Numbered from the stretch's first letter, positions 51,123-64,000 are shown. The stretch: DNA of 64,000 nucleotides from Gymnogyps californianus (GCF_018139145.2 NC_059476.1:11897001-11961000), one strand, 5' to 3'. Translations and numbers: made by a program. The notes: generated by a model from the sequence alone, not told the origin.

Positions 51123-51979
51123 TTTTATGTTATGCTGTTTTGCTGATCCCATCAAGAATATAGGGTTTACATTCATTTTTGCCTGTTGAATAAACCCAGC
51201 ATTCATGTCAATAAAGACTGGAGCATTGGTTAAAAAATGGACACAGGAACTTTTTCGCACATTCTAGACTGCATCTGGCCGATACTAACTGACTGTTTAC
51301 TTTCTCTTCAGCTCCACATGTCCAAGTATTTTCTTTGGGTTTTAGTAAAATGACATTCTTGGTCAGAAAAGCCTGGAAAGTCTGCTGAAAGGAGAAAACC
51401 CCTCCACCTTTATAATAAGCTCTGAAATCATCTGCCGCCAAACTTTTTTCGCTGAGTTCTGGTTAGAAATGATAAAAAAAAGAGATCATGTTTCACAGTA
51501 AGTTCAGCTAATGATGGGGAGCACTAAAAACCTTAAGCTACTTTAATACATTTATAAGCTGCAAGTAAAACCCTTCTTATCCCAAACAATGATTTCTAAA
51601 GCCCTCCATTACACTATTGAGGGACTGTAAAATAAAACATCAGCCAATGTATACACGTGCTTTGCCAAGTGAATTTTGCATATGTTTGGCAATGATAAAC
51701 TCTATTATGTGGACAATTGTCCAACCTAACAGTTAGCTGGAAGATGAAATGTGAAATGTTATCACAGAGCTGCTAAACTTGAGGTTTACAAAGCTGATAG
51801 GAGTTAAGTGCCTGCCTCCTACCGAGAGTCCTTTTTGCTCATTTGAAACTTTCAGCCAAAATGTTCTCTGCCTTTGTTTATATGCAGAGAAGTGAGGCAA
51901 TTTCCATTGGGAAAGGGACAAGATAAAGGGGCAAACACAGCGACTGTATCTTGGATAACGGTTGTGATCACAGGAATAA

Positions 51980-52400
51980 AATAGGAAGTGACCTTAGGAG
52001 GATGGTTAGACCCGCTCCTGAAGTGGGATCAAGCTGAACTCAACCACTCTTGACACATTTATTTAATCTGCTCTTAGGAACCTTCTTTGGTGGAGATTTC
52101 ACGACCTCCAGGGACAATTAATTGCTCAACTCCCCTTAGCCTTATAAAGCTCCTCTTAAAGCCTACGGTGGCTCTCTGCTGACAGCATAAACCAGTCTTC
52201 CTGTGCACACTGAGAAGGGCTTCTCTTACCTTCCTGCAGCCGCTATCAAATCTTCTCTACAACCATCCCAGCTCCTTTCTCTGCACATTTTGTGTGTTGC
52301 ATTTGTTCGTAATGCCCAGTATGATTGCTTTTCTTCATAACAGCACAGCCCCATGGTCCCCTGTTACATCCAGCCCCTTTCCTGAAGAGCTATTGCCCAG
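51980..52400 (-). mobile_element. Degraded CR1-like LINE 3' region
   Basis: On the + strand ggagatttcacgacctccag and ggacaattaattgctcaact match the reverse complement of CR1 3' regions (gagattccacaacctc, then the caatt phrase). The following ctcctcttaaagcct and cgctatcaaatcttctct resemble the tail of the same region. Heavily diverged. Confidence 0.5.
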
Positions 52401-52404
52401 AGAC

Positions 52405-52900
52405 ATTGGTTGGGAGGGATCTCTGGAGCTCAGCTGGTCTGACTTCCCACACAGGAAAGGCTAGCTCAGTCCTTTCTCCTTTTGACTGTCCAATGGATTT
52501 ATCGTATCACCATTTCATATTGTCCTCATCAATATTGCATCCAGGTTATGTTAGATCCAGTTTGTCAGGATTACTCTGGATTCCCGTGCTGCCTCCAGAG
52601 CACTTGTAAATCCTCTCCTCTTGGCACCAGCTGCAGATTTAATGGATGCTTTGTTCACCCAAATCATCAATGAAAGTGTCAAATAGACTAAAGACTGTTC
52701 CCAAGAAAGGAACTGCGATGCACCTTTCAATTTTCTCTCCAAACACCAGTAATTCAAGGACATTTAATCCACCTTGCAGCTCTGCTTTGCGTACTGAAGA
52801 GACCACGCTCCTTCCTCCCTGACAGTCACTTCTGCTAAAAAAAAGCAACTGTCCTATTTGCAGTTGCAAGAATAAAAGGGTGGATATCTCTGGTGAGACT
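52405..52900 (-). mobile_element. Second CR1-like fragment abutting the first
   Basis: Starts tgggagggatctctggagct and cagctggtctgacttcc, the usual 3' end of a CR1 copy read in reverse. It then jumps to ORF2-like phrases: ctgcagatttaatggatgct and caaatcatcaatgaaagtgt. The order in + strand reading (3' end first, then ORF2) is right for an antisense copy with an internal deletion. Confidence 0.55.
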
Positions 52901-54340
52901 GATTTCTTATTAACAACTCTTGCTCTATAGTTCTGGGAGAGTTGTTTTGGATTGTTGTTTAAAATCAGCTATATGTTCTGGTTTCTTTACAGCAACATTT
53001 GCTTCTATTTGATTTAGCTGCTTTCAAATGCTGAATCCAGTGCCACAGACAATAGTCCGCTCTTAGAGCACGAGAACAACAAAACCAGGTACCACTGAAG
53101 TCTGCACTGGCCATCACACTTCCTCCCCCGGTTATTCAGTATACATTTTACCCTGGAAACATGTTTCTTATATTGCGTGGAACTTCAGAGTGTATACTGG
53201 GCTTATTTCTGCTTTCCCTCGTGCAATGCATCTCTCCATAAATATTTAATTAGGTGAAGTTCAACTTCTTTCAAGTAAGAGACATAGTCTAGTGAATGTA
53301 CCACCTAAACCCAAGGTTATAGGTAACGATTTTCAGAAGTTGGGAAAGTTATCATTTTGTTTCGTGACATTTAAATGTTGTTTGGTTTTGACGATGTGCC
53401 ACAGTATGTCAAGGATGTCTCTGAGGATCAGTGTACACACAGGAACACTGGTCTACATTTTAAATTTCAGTAGGCAGCCATACAAATTCCTTTAGCTATT
53501 CTGCAACCATCTATCTGCAACTGCTTCCCAAGGAAACATAATTCTTTACTTACTGAAGTAAAAAAAAATGTATTTTAAAAACTGTATTTTAAATGTATGC
53601 TAAAAACTGTCAGAAATAGCTATAGCACCAGATCAGTGCCCTCCGTAACATGTTGCAAAGATCTAAATTAGCAGAGAAATCGTGTCACAGTTTTATGGAG
53701 CTTTCAGGACATGCTGCGACAGTCTGGCAGTGCCACGCTGCCCGCGCCTGCCTCCCCAGCACCCTTCCTCCAACAGCTCTTACCATCTACGCTTCAAATA
53801 CCCTTTACAGTGCAAAGTCCCCAGGCCAGATTATCCCTGCCAACCAGCATCCCAGCAGGGCTCCAGTAAGAAAGCGTGTTGGGGGTCCCCAATAACCTCA
53901 TCACGCCGATGGCCATGGACCCCGTGCAGATGACGGCACCGGGGTGCTGTGTGGCCGTGCCCCTAGCCTCCTCCTGCTCCTGCCCCAGGCAGCAACCAGC
54001 ACAACCCCAGGGGCTTGCCTGGAGGCCGAGGGGCACAGGAGGCCTTTTGGGAGGGGAAAAGCAGGAAAAAAGGTGGTATGGACAGTAATGCAAATCCATA
54101 GGGTGAGCAAAGAGGCTGGGACAGGGATTAGTGTTGGCAGAGCTAGGTAACCCCGGCAGGAATGGGGCGAGCGGCTCCAGCAAATGCACCCCTGCTTCAG
54201 GGACCGTGTCTTCTGCTCTGCCGCATGGCTCGGTGCTCGCAGCGCTGCTCCCAGCCTCTCCTTGAAAATAAAAGAAATCTGGGGTGAAATGATCTGGAAA
54301 GCTTATTATAACTTAAGGAAAAAAAGAAAATGCTGGCTTT

Positions 54341-54357
54341 AAAAAAAAAAAAAAAAA
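54341..54357. repeat. Poly-A run (17 bases)
   Basis: Uninterrupted A run read directly; no recognisable retrogene body precedes it. Confidence 0.9.
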
Positions 54358-57310
54358 CCCTTCAAAGGGTTTTTACATGAGCACATAGACAAATGTCCAA
54401 CTGAAAAATAATCTTCGGCATATAGTACTTACTAGAAAAGATATTACAGTAATATCTCACCACACCTTCTGCTAATGTGTTTTCTGCATGGTATTGTTAA
54501 CCACTACAAAAATAATAAGTTTGAGTGTATCAATGTCTCACACTGCCTGGAGGCACAGCCGTTTTCATTTGTGTGTTGAAAGTAGGAAGCATAATGTGGT
54601 AGGCAGATAATTCCTCATTTGAATAAACCATTTCTATTTCACGGTAATATAAGACAATATAAAAGCCCTTTTACAAAGGTAATATCTTCAGTTTGTAGAC
54701 AGGAAAATGACATATAACTGTGGAAAGGGTAAAGTATTGAAAAGGATTTTTATTTCTAAGCAGCTTCATTTGTGCTCAAAGAAAGGATTGCCATTTGTGG
54801 AAAAAAACAAAAATACTAAACTCACCTTTTTTATCCTTTTATTTTTAAATACTAGTCCCAATGATATATTTGAAAAGTTTAATGAAGAAGCCTATTAGTA
54901 AATTAAGTCTCTAGGAGAACACTAGTCAGCGTTCATAATGGTAATGGCACAGGCTACAGAAATCACGCGCAAACCTGAGCTCTTCTGTTTGTACCCTAGG
55001 TCAGCCAAAAAGCAACAGCTTGCGACTAGAAGTCACCCAGGAGCATCACAATCATTTCATAATTAATCTAGTGTCGCCACCTCCTCTAAAAGCTGTTTAA
55101 ATGCTCTGTTACTAACCACCATAACACAAGAGTACACGAGGAGAAACACTGGAGTAGCTCCTATCTAAGTGGCCAATATGAATTACTTTCTCTTTACCAC
55201 TAATATTTAAGAGTAGGCAATTTAAAGTAATAAATTTAAAAAAAAAAAAGAAAACAAAGCTTCACTTGTTTTTTTAATCAGATTTCTGATTAGAAAACCA
55301 GAACCTCTGGGGATTTCCTAAGATATATATTACATAACTATATACTTAGGCCTATTTTTCAGTTTTCCTTTTATGTATATTTTAAAAGCACATAAATGTT
55401 ATAAATTCCTATTGTTTACATACCCACACGCATTACTGGTATACATAAATTATACATGAATCTTATGAAGCCCAGATCTAATTCAGCTGTTATTGAAGCG
55501 TGCTGCAAAGCCTTTCCTGATTTCACTGTAGCAAGAGCAATGCTCCTGTATCCCTTTTCGGTTATATTTAATTTAAACATAAAACATCAAAGAAGATTGC
55601 TCTCTTTTCATGATGTCTTTGAAATCAGCCTTTAATATTAGGTCATAATATTCATACTGTTACATGGAAGTAATACACAGTGTATTTTAGCCTAGAAGCT
55701 TTCATTATCTATTTTGCAACGAATGTTGCTCGCTTTTTTCTTTAATGCATCCCAATTTCTATGCTAAAGAAATTTTAATGTCAATCTTGAAAGATATAGA
55801 GGAGGTTTTATTTATTTTTCTTACGTTAAAGGGCAACAGTTGGTATGAATCAGACCTGAGCGTATTCCTTCTGGCAGAAAACAGCCTGTGCCAGAACTGC
55901 TGGAACTCTTTGGCTTTGAGAAGTTTAATTTATTGTCGTGAATAAATAAACTGCCATTCAATCAACCTTGTGAAACAAAACATAAAACAGGCCGGTGCTT
56001 AAATCCTGAACAGGGACCAAAAGTGTTTTCCACAAAGGAAACAAAATTGGGAGAGGCATTTTATATTAAATAACGTCAATTATTTTGTTCTCCCTTTTTG
56101 TCTGCCTTCAGTATTAATTAGGAGTAACTGACAGTTAATATGCTCCAAGCTCTTCATGGTAAAATTGATTAGTATACTAAGATGGAAAATAAGAATCAGT
56201 TTTGATGAAAAATATCAGGTTTCAGAGCACTGCATGTGGCAGCTGTGAGAAGGAAAAAGTGTGAAGATATTAACCCGTCCACAACACTCAGCTGGGCATT
56301 TGCTCAGTCCTGCTGACAAAACTGTCAATGAAGACGGCCGGCCACTACTTTCTGGTTAAGCAGTGCATTATTTCCTCTTAATTTTTGCTTGCTGGTTTTG
56401 TCCATTTTTACTATAATGCACATGCTCTGCTCAGTAGCTGTAGTCTATATGTCTAAGTAGCTTATACGACTAAGGAAAAATAGGTTTTAATTCATTCCAC
56501 TGGCCTGCATAGTAGATGTTACACCTTGTGTTACTGATGTATCTTTTAATCGCAGAACACTCTGGGACTCTGATTCAGTTTTCTGTGTGAAAAGATGTTT
56601 AAGAAAGTTGTGACCACTATTGTTTTTATAAAGAAAATATATAATTTTTTTCTTTAAAATTATCTTATGTATTTCCTGTGCTTTACTTCTGAAAATAAAA
56701 AGCTGTCTTGAAGTATAAAGTATCAGTTATTATTAAAAAAAAAAAAGACAGACAAAAAAAAACATTAATAATGTTGCTCTGATTCTTTCTTTTTTTGTAT
56801 TCCAAGGAACTCTATTCATAGTCTAATGACAGCATTTCCAAATTCAACCGTCTTTGAAATACTTTGGTATTTTGACTTCTTTCACGTTTTGCAAATAATT
56901 CTTTGCTCGCTGGTTGTAAACGACATTAATATAATTCTGCTTTGTGTCTACTCACACTATGAGGCTTATTACAGGGTGGTTAACCATGGCAAATCAATAG
57001 GATACAATTTGGTGTGGAATGTCTTTTAAAGTATAAAAGCCCTGGTATTACAAAAAGCTAAGCACTATAAGAAGCTATCGCACAAACCAGATCGTATCAT
57101 TAATTTGAAATCCCAGTTAGCTGTTACCGCCAGAGCTGCACATGTCTGCCTTTTCCCTTCGCTACGGAAAAAGCTGTACTTCAAAATCAAATTTTAAAGA
57201 TCGCTAAGATACTCCGCTTGGCAGATTAGCGTCCCTCCTTGCTGGAGACGGGGAAGACAGGCGTTTCGGCGCGGCAGTGGGAGGACGCGGGTGACACGAC
57301 ATGATCTTAC

Positions 57311-57420
57311 CTTCTTGCAACATACAGGGCTGCCGGGAGCAGCGAGCTGGTGCGGAGGAAGCGCGGCCAGGAGCCGATGTCAGCGTTGCGGACATACCTC
57401 CCGCTAACATCCCACTGACA
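57311..57420 (-). promoter_or_regulatory. Candidate alternative first exon or regulatory patch in RBM20 intron 1
   Basis: A GC- and CpG-richer island of about 220 bp (57.2-57.42 kb) in an AT-rich intron. It has a strong minus-strand donor, GAAG|gtaaga, with the exon ending at 57311. In the frame that would join to RBM20 exon 2 there is no ATG and a stop lies upstream, so it would be a non-coding 5' exon. A different frame reads MLAGGMSATLTSAPG but does not join RBM20 in frame. Splicing from here is inferred only. Confidence 0.3.
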
Positions 57421-59689
57421 TTCTACCTGCTCTCTGTGCCCCGACTATTTACAAGTTTCCTTCCAGAAAGTCACAACTTTAGGAATGAAAAAAAAAACCA
57501 GCCCACCCCACCCCAAATGGAGGACTGGAAGGCGGATCACGTGGCCGCCAGGAGCCGGTCTTGTTGCATTACACGCAGCAAGTGTGGATGGCAAACAATA
57601 TCGGTTGATGTTTATGCCATATGTTCCTGGTCTCTTCACGTATCAGCACCAAAATTCTGTTTCTGCACAGTGTGACGCCATGGGATCCTACCGAGGAGAG
57701 CGTCACAGTCTAATTAGGCAAACTGTGGAAAAAACACGGCACACTAATGAAGACTGAGAGGGACGGACTTTTACAAAGCCCTTGCTCTGGAAGGCAACAA
57801 GCATTACCTAGCTAAAGTTTTAACAATTTCTTAAAACATGCACTCAAATACATCGTGTTTTAGCCCCCGAGCAATTTGTCCATGTTCAGACTGGCTGCCT
57901 CCTAAGGACAGTTGAGGTTTTGAGGAAAGACACGGTTATTTGGGCTAATATTATTGCTCAAGTCAGCTATCTGCCTGCCCAGAAACAGTCAACAGAAAGG
58001 AAATTCATCATCCAGCGCTAATCCACTGCCCCAAATGCATACGAGTGCTGACCTGCGCCACAGGCTCTGCTGGGACTCTAAAGCAAGGGCAAGAGGCAAT
58101 GCAAAACCTGCCCATCCTTAATGCAGTATTTGATGAGTTATCTCAGCAGGTCTCTTTCCGTTGCTGATCCATCCTTGTTAAACCAAAGCTTTTCAAGAAC
58201 AAGTTTTGCACCTTCCTAAACCAAAATATTTTAGGCTTTACATCTGGGTGGCAAAATTATTGATCTTTTCCATATTTCACATTATTAAAAAATATAAACT
58301 TAGACACAAAAAATGCTATTTTCCTGTCCCCGCTTCTAACATACCACAGTATATACGTCAACTAAGAAATAAATGAGCTGTTCTCCCATATGCGAAGATC
58401 AAAATAAGCCAAATATTCCTATTTTTGCCTAGGGTACATTAGCCCCTTCAGCCCATCAGACCACTCTCCTTACAGCTGTTTAGCTGGCCACTCTACTAAC
58501 CTCCTGGGACACAGCAAGAGCTTGTTAAACTTTCTTTTTGCAATTAACAGCATTAGTCTGGAAACCTTTTGCAGCAGCAGTGGCATTCTATATGTGACAT
58601 GATCCTTCTATGGAAGATGCCATTTCCAAAACTACTTTGCAGTAAGGCAAACCACAAACTAAATCAGCCTGTGAATACGCACCTCTTACCTTTAAAAAAA
58701 AAAATAAAATAAAAATTGTAATTCTGCAATACTTCACACTCACTCAAAGTGGAGCCCGGAGGGGTCTCCATGTTTTCTAATTTCTTTCTTGCCTTCTTTC
58801 TTCCTTCCCGTGCCACATCAGAGAGCTCTCCCCACCTCTCCAAAGGAGAAAACTACTGTTCAAGTTTCTGGCTTTTCTCCAAATAAAAAAGCCCTATCTT
58901 TAAGAGATGGCAAAGGCTGTGACTGAAAGGGGAAAAGCGCCTAACAGGTGGTCCAAGGGTGTTCCTTCACACATGCAACTCCCATCAGGAAACAGCAGAA
59001 AATTGAGGGGAAGGAGAAGGAATTAGTAAAACCTACGGGGCTTTTCTACAGCCTGTCGCATCTCCCCCCGACACAGATGCCCTCACGCTCTCCTCTGCAT
59101 CTGCATTACATTAAACAGGATGAAAAAACACAAACCAACTTTCACTTGAATCTGAACTCTCCATTTCATGTCACCCTCAGGACAATCACGTGAAACACAT
59201 ATGGCGAGTTCAGCCTGGGAACTGCGTTGGGACCTTTCCGGCCAGGAGCAGAGCTAATCCTCACCGCTGCCTGCATATGGCTTGTGACTGAACGCTGCAG
59301 GTTCCTCCCTGCCTGCAGCTGCCGGCCCAGTCGGCAGCACGGGCAGGGCCGGCCAACTGGACTGTGTCAGCAGATGGACTTGCATTTTTTCCACCGAGTC
59401 GGAGTAGGCCAATGGCGAAGGAAAGCAAGGCGAGTAACGCAGGCGATTTGACTTCAGAAAACGCTACCTAGCACGCAGGCCGCACACTCGCTGATCTCTC
59501 TGGAGAGGGAAAAGATTCACTCTCTCAGCTCTACGGTTTTCCCTAACCTGCATTTTCATCTGTCATCAGATATCGTGTTTTGCTTCACACCCAGGGAAAG
59601 AACTTGCCCCAAAACGACAGCGTTCCAGGCAATCTGGCAAGTCTTATCCCTGAGGCATGTCCTCGCATCATCTGTCTGCTGAGCTGGGG

Positions 59690-59720
59690 AAAAAAAAAGA
59701 AAAAAAAAAAAAAGAAAGAA
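59690..59720. repeat. A-rich low-complexity run
   Basis: Runs of A broken by single G bases. Confidence 0.9.
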
Positions 59721-61714
59721 ACCAGCAGCTAGTCCTTTCCCCGGCCCGCCCCCCCCCAAGGAAAGACCTGCCATTCAGAATAAAACAGTTAACATTTGCT
59801 ATAATGCGCCTTTCCAGTATTTTTTGCTACCTTTAGTTAAAAGTGATCAAAAATAAATGTTACTTTTGAAAGTGAACCCACTTCAGAGAGAGATGGTGAA
59901 GCCTCTCAACGGGTTAAATTTCAGCTGGGAGCCTCTTCGTTGTTTTCAGATAGGAAGGATGTGCTAGTCTCAATACCCACTTTGTAGGCACATGCAAGGT
60001 CTCCCAACTGCCTGACACCCTCTGCTAAGGTAATACGATGCTTCCAGGGGCTGGTGAGACTAGAAAGGCTCACTGGCAGGCTTTGAGTATTAGTGGGGGA
60101 AAGGAAAAAAAAAAAATAAAAAAAAATCATTCAGACCACTTGTATCACCGAAAAAAAAAAAAGCAAAGATGAAGTAATGCAGCTGAGAACACATTTTAAC
60201 TGAGCAGTTGGCACACACGGAGAGAAAACATTGAGTCAAAGGCAATAATGTATCTGATGAGGAGCTGTAAGTCCTGTGGCGCAGCTTTTCAAGAAATTTT
60301 GCTCTCTGACACTCTACTTGGGGATTGTTTAGGCATGACTTTCTAATTCAGAGGTCAATCTTTTCATATAAATTGCCTAGCAAAATCTCTGGACTCTGGT
60401 ATCTCTTAATGCATTTAAAAATCTCTTTTTATTACAGCAAGCACAAAAAATTTCAGATTCTGCCCCTATCTCCGGAGCTTCTGGAGCATAGTATTACTGT
60501 TACAAAAAACATCAGTACGTCATTTGGAAAACATCCTGAAAAGTCAGATGCATCAATGCAAGCCAAGCAGGGATGTGACGGATCAATTTGAATATTTAAA
60601 CAGCAGAATTAAAAAAAAAAAATGGACAGAGATCTCCAGATAGATACGGGATCATCCCCACTCAGAGAAGATTATTGAATAAACAACACATCTTGATGTC
60701 TGGATGGAACATGAGCCTGAAAATCTCCTGGCATAAACCACCATCTACAGGGTGGGGGTTGGAAGAAGCTTATCTCCATATTCCACAAAAATGAGCTTTA
60801 TAGTCATGCTTTCTATAATACCCTAAGAAATGAGATGCTGGCAGACAGACAGAATTGTGGTTGGATCTGCTGTAAGAATTTCCGTATTTCTATAACAATC
60901 AAATAAGTTCTTTTAAAGGAGTTTGCTACATCCATTTCAACTTTTATAATGGCATACACAGTAAAACAGAGCAGTGTTTTCTTCCCTCAAGAAAGAAGAG
61001 CTATCTTCACAGTTCATGCAGATAACTTCACATGTATTTTTTCTGGTTTTACTCACAGCCAGTCACTCCTCCTGAACTCTCATCCTGCTCCATATAGTAA
61101 TATTCAAACAAATGATTAAAAAAAATCCAGCTACAATTCTTTTTGCAGCCAGCATTACAGCCTGATTTGGCCAGAACAGCAAACCAGCTTCCTTACTGGA
61201 ACTGGAATCAGACAACTTCATCTACAGCTTCTTTATGACAGACAGGAAAACTGAACCTCTGCCTTACATGTCTATATCTCAACTAATAAATTAAAGACCA
61301 GAAATACTCCACAGAACTGCGATTCCAAAATTTTTGGGTGCCTAGACATCGACATTTTTGGAGGACAACTAGCAAACCCATTCAAAGTTCATAAATACTT
61401 TTTAACATGACTTCAAGAAACAGTGACAAACCTTATCATAGTCTTCTACGATTATGGGTGCAACTGCTGTTAGATATTAAAACAGGGCCATATCAGCATT
61501 TCTAGCTTTTTTTTTTAGTTGCTCAAGTGTCTGTAGAAAGTAAGGCTTCAGAGATTGGCAGCATCAAATCTAACTGCTGATATAAACCGTCCAGACTACG
61601 GTGTAGTGCTGCTGCCAGGGTCAGGGTCACTCCTGCTCCCTGGCATCAGACCTGCTGGGATGAGCTGTAAAACCTGGTTTTGGGAGGGTCAAAGCACCCT
61701 CTGAGTGTCACAGG

Positions 61715-61795
61715 ATGAGACATCTTTGTTACACCTAAGGTCAGACTCGATTGTTTAATGGTCCTTTCTAGTCAAGAAAACCTCTACCGAGCTGA
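61715..61795 (+). mobile_element. Possible CR1 3' end relic
   Basis: ggtcagactcgattgttta and atggtcctttctagtc resemble the sense-strand CR1 3' end (ggttggactcgatgatctta, then ggtcctttccaa). Short and diverged. Confidence 0.35.
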
Positions 61796-64000
61796 GCTGA
61801 CAAGCAAGCGCGAACCTCCGAATGCCCAGAAGGAAGCGTGCAGGATTTGCTCGTGTGTCCACCATCCACGCTTGTTCTGTAGCCGGTTCAACTACTGCGC
61901 TAATCAAACACTTTAACATAAGTATTTTAGCTCCGTAGAAAATATGATTTAGCAGAGAAAATAGTTAGATTTTAAACAGGACCAGTAAATCCCCATTTGC
62001 CCATGTGTGCAATGTGGGCTGAAGACCTTTCACTGCAGAGAAACGCTGGCCTTCCGCACTACTGCCGGCTGGTTCCCATCTACAGGCAGAGGACAGTTAC
62101 CTGCTTTAATGATGTTTTTCTGTCATTCCTACTGGGTTTTGTATTGTAGTCCACAATAAATGCAGTGGTTCGTTATCACACAGGGAAACAGTCTGGTGGA
62201 TGGGACAGCAGCTGAAGGTAGTGTAAGCGTTAAGCGCAATTATAAAGAGATCTTGAGCAGTTTCCATAGGTGCCTTGTTTTTCAACTACCTAATTGGATT
62301 ACCTAAAATCCTCCAGCACAACAGATCAGTCTTGAAGTCTCTCTCTCTCATCAGATTTAGTAAGCCTTCAGTCGGATCTTCTGGCTGTGATCTGGCCTGT
62401 AGTCTCTGTGTCAGCAATACTTTCAGATGCTTTCACCTCGTGATTTGTCTACTGAAGGTAAAGCCTCCATTCATCATTAGAGTTTGAAAGAGAATAATAC
62501 ACACAATAAGCTCTGCTGCCCACTCCAGCGTTAGCATATGGATAACTTCAAGAGGGCTACCTAGATGTCATTGATGAAAACTCTGTAATGAAGCATTTAG
62601 TTGGGTTTTGTCCCATTTGGCCATACATCTGGAAAAGAAGGACATGGTCAGCTAGGCTTTCACCAATACAGGATGGTGTTTACTGCAAGGCTTCTTGTCC
62701 TGCTCAGCTATTTTCACCTAATACAATGCACAGATTTTGTACAAATTAAAACTATTGCAGAGCTGCCATTAATTTGCAGCACAGGAACGATTCATTAAAT
62801 TTCTCCTCTAGGAATGAGTGTGGCTCAATACATGGGGCTACCACAGCCCAGCTCTTCAGTATCTGTGTCGGGAGCGTGCAGAGGTACGCAAAAAAGCTCT
62901 TTCCCCATCTTGTATGTCGGTCTTGGGGGGTGTGATGGAGGCAGCCAGTCCCAAGTGCCATCTGCCACGTTACGTGTGAACATCACACTCTGCTGCGCCT
63001 TTGCATGCCTGGCTGGATTAGCCGATGTCAAGAAGATAGTTACACCCTTCCCTATATGGGCACACGCGGGGCGTCCAACTCCATGTGCACCACGGGGGAG
63101 GGACTGGGGGGACGGGACGGACAAAGCACATGCTCAAGGCCTTGGGAAGCAATGCCAATCAATTTCTGACTCTTGAAACAGGATCAGAGTCCCTGGAAAC
63201 AGAGCCAGCACCTTCCCCTGGGGCAGAGTCAGACACACTGAGCAGATTTTGTCCTGAATAAAAGTCTCCCGATAGCAAGGCGTAAGACAGCCCAGCGCTT
63301 CAGTGCTGCCAGCCTTTTTGGTTCCTCATCTCTCATTCTCTCTAGGGTTTGCACAGCTGGCATGGTGAATACAGTGGCACTTGAGCATCCGAAAGTGTTG
63401 CTGAGGAGGAAAGGCTCAACGATCTGCCCAGTTTGGAGCATCTCCAGGTTCTGTATGTGGTGCATTTATCACCAGCACTACAAAGGCAGGAGACAGTAGG
63501 GAGCAAAGCGCCAGATTGTATCAGGCGCTTCCCCTGTCCATCGCATGCTATGTTTGCTCTGGAGAAGGCTGCTGACCCGGAGCACGAGCGAGGACATGCT
63601 AACAGCCCTCTTGGCCTCCTGATCTCCAAGGAGGGAAGGAGGATGAGCAACACCAGGTGTATAAACAGATCATGCAGTGGAGAGGATAGAAGTGCATAAA
63701 ATTAAGCTAAAGGCAGGCTCAAAGCTGCCCTAAGGTGGTAAGTCTGGGGGCTGAGTGGAAAATGAAAATGTCAACAAGAACACAAGCAGGGTGATTAGTT
63801 AGAATATATGTTCTTCCATCTGATACATACACCTTAAGAAAAGAAAGATACTAAAGTATTTTCACATAAAGCAGCTGAATGTAAATGTGAAATGCTGCAT
63901 GAAAATCACAGGAAGAAACCTGAGATTTAAATATCAATAGTAACATATAGGATGAGCCATTTTAATAACATCTCCACTCTGCTTCTCCCCAGGAAAACAT

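Larger units (their letters stand above)
46043..64000 (-). other. RBM20: RBM20 intron 1 (3' part, continues beyond the window)
   Basis: No sequence resembling exon 1 (start codon, proline-rich stretch, QIIQN before the junction) was found up to 64000. The first intron is also by far the longest in human. This stretch holds CR1-like relics (about 51.98-52.9 and 61.7-61.8 kb), A-runs (54341-54357, 59690-59720, about 60107-60127), an AT palindromic repeat (51085-51122), a weak MIR-like trace near 46.68-46.76 kb, and a GC-rich patch near 57.2-57.42 kb. If an alternative promoter exists, part of this could be upstream sequence instead. Confidence 0.75.

Noticed and set aside
50981..51163. Short + strand ORF rich in Ile over the AT palindrome
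   Set aside because: It is made by the AT repeat itself.
54341..54357. Poly-A run as the tail of a processed retrogene
   Set aside because: No gene-like sequence precedes it and no target-site duplication was seen.
57204..57410. 68-codon minus-strand ORF beginning MLAGGMSATL as a new RBM20 start
   Set aside because: Joined through the visible donor it would enter exon 2 out of frame, so it cannot supply the RBM20 N-terminus.

Overview
The window looks like ordinary vertebrate nuclear DNA from a sauropsid, most likely a bird. The reasons are multi-exon genes with GT-AG introns, small introns for the genes involved, old CR1-type LINE and MIR-type SINE relics but no Alu, B1 or L1 elements, and CpG-island promoters. 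I see no bacterial-type operon, CRISPR array, rRNA or tRNA gene, phage or intact mobile element. The species and repeat-family calls come from memory of the families, not from a search.

The main content is RBM20 (RNA-binding motif protein 20, the cardiac and skeletal muscle splicing regulator) on the minus strand. Thirteen coding exons can be placed to the base, from exon 2 (46042-44851) to the terminal exon (stop codon at 21400-21398). Their phases agree throughout, giving 1,199 complete codons after the split codon at the exon 1/2 junction. Exon 1, with the start codon, is not in the window and should lie beyond base 64000. Visible parts are a Leu/Gln-rich N-terminal region, a matrin-type zinc finger split over exons 2 and 3, the RRM (exons 6-7), the RS region with the RSRSP hotspot (exon 9), an acidic region (exon 11) and a second matrin-type zinc finger (exon 13). 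The 3' UTR probably extends from 21397 to about 17.4 kb.

Downstream of RBM20 on the same strand is the start of a second gene, read as PDCD4: a short first coding exon (ATG at 702-700, donor after 663) and a large CpG island at about 3.0-4.15 kb as its probable promoter. The tandem order RBM20 then PDCD4 matches the arrangement I recall for human 10q25. The rest of PDCD4 lies below base 1.

Layout by coordinate: 1-759, PDCD4 intron 2 and exon 2; 760 to about 3000, PDCD4 intron 1; about 3000-4150, CpG island; about 4150-17400, intergenic, with a second GC-rich patch (6.42-6.85 kb), a CR1/L3-like relic (8.65-9.6 kb) and a MIR-like SINE (11.08-11.29 kb); about 17440-21397, RBM20 3' UTR; 21398-46042, RBM20 exons 14 to 2; 46043-64000, RBM20 intron 1, with CR1 relics and one GC-rich patch near 57.3 kb that carries a good minus-strand splice donor.

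I did not find a novel biological system. The points most worth a second look are splice-site details in RBM20 (a NAGNAG acceptor at exon 9, a decoy acceptor at exon 12, a weak donor after exon 10), low-complexity tracts in exons 2 and 11, and two candidate non-canonical first exons.
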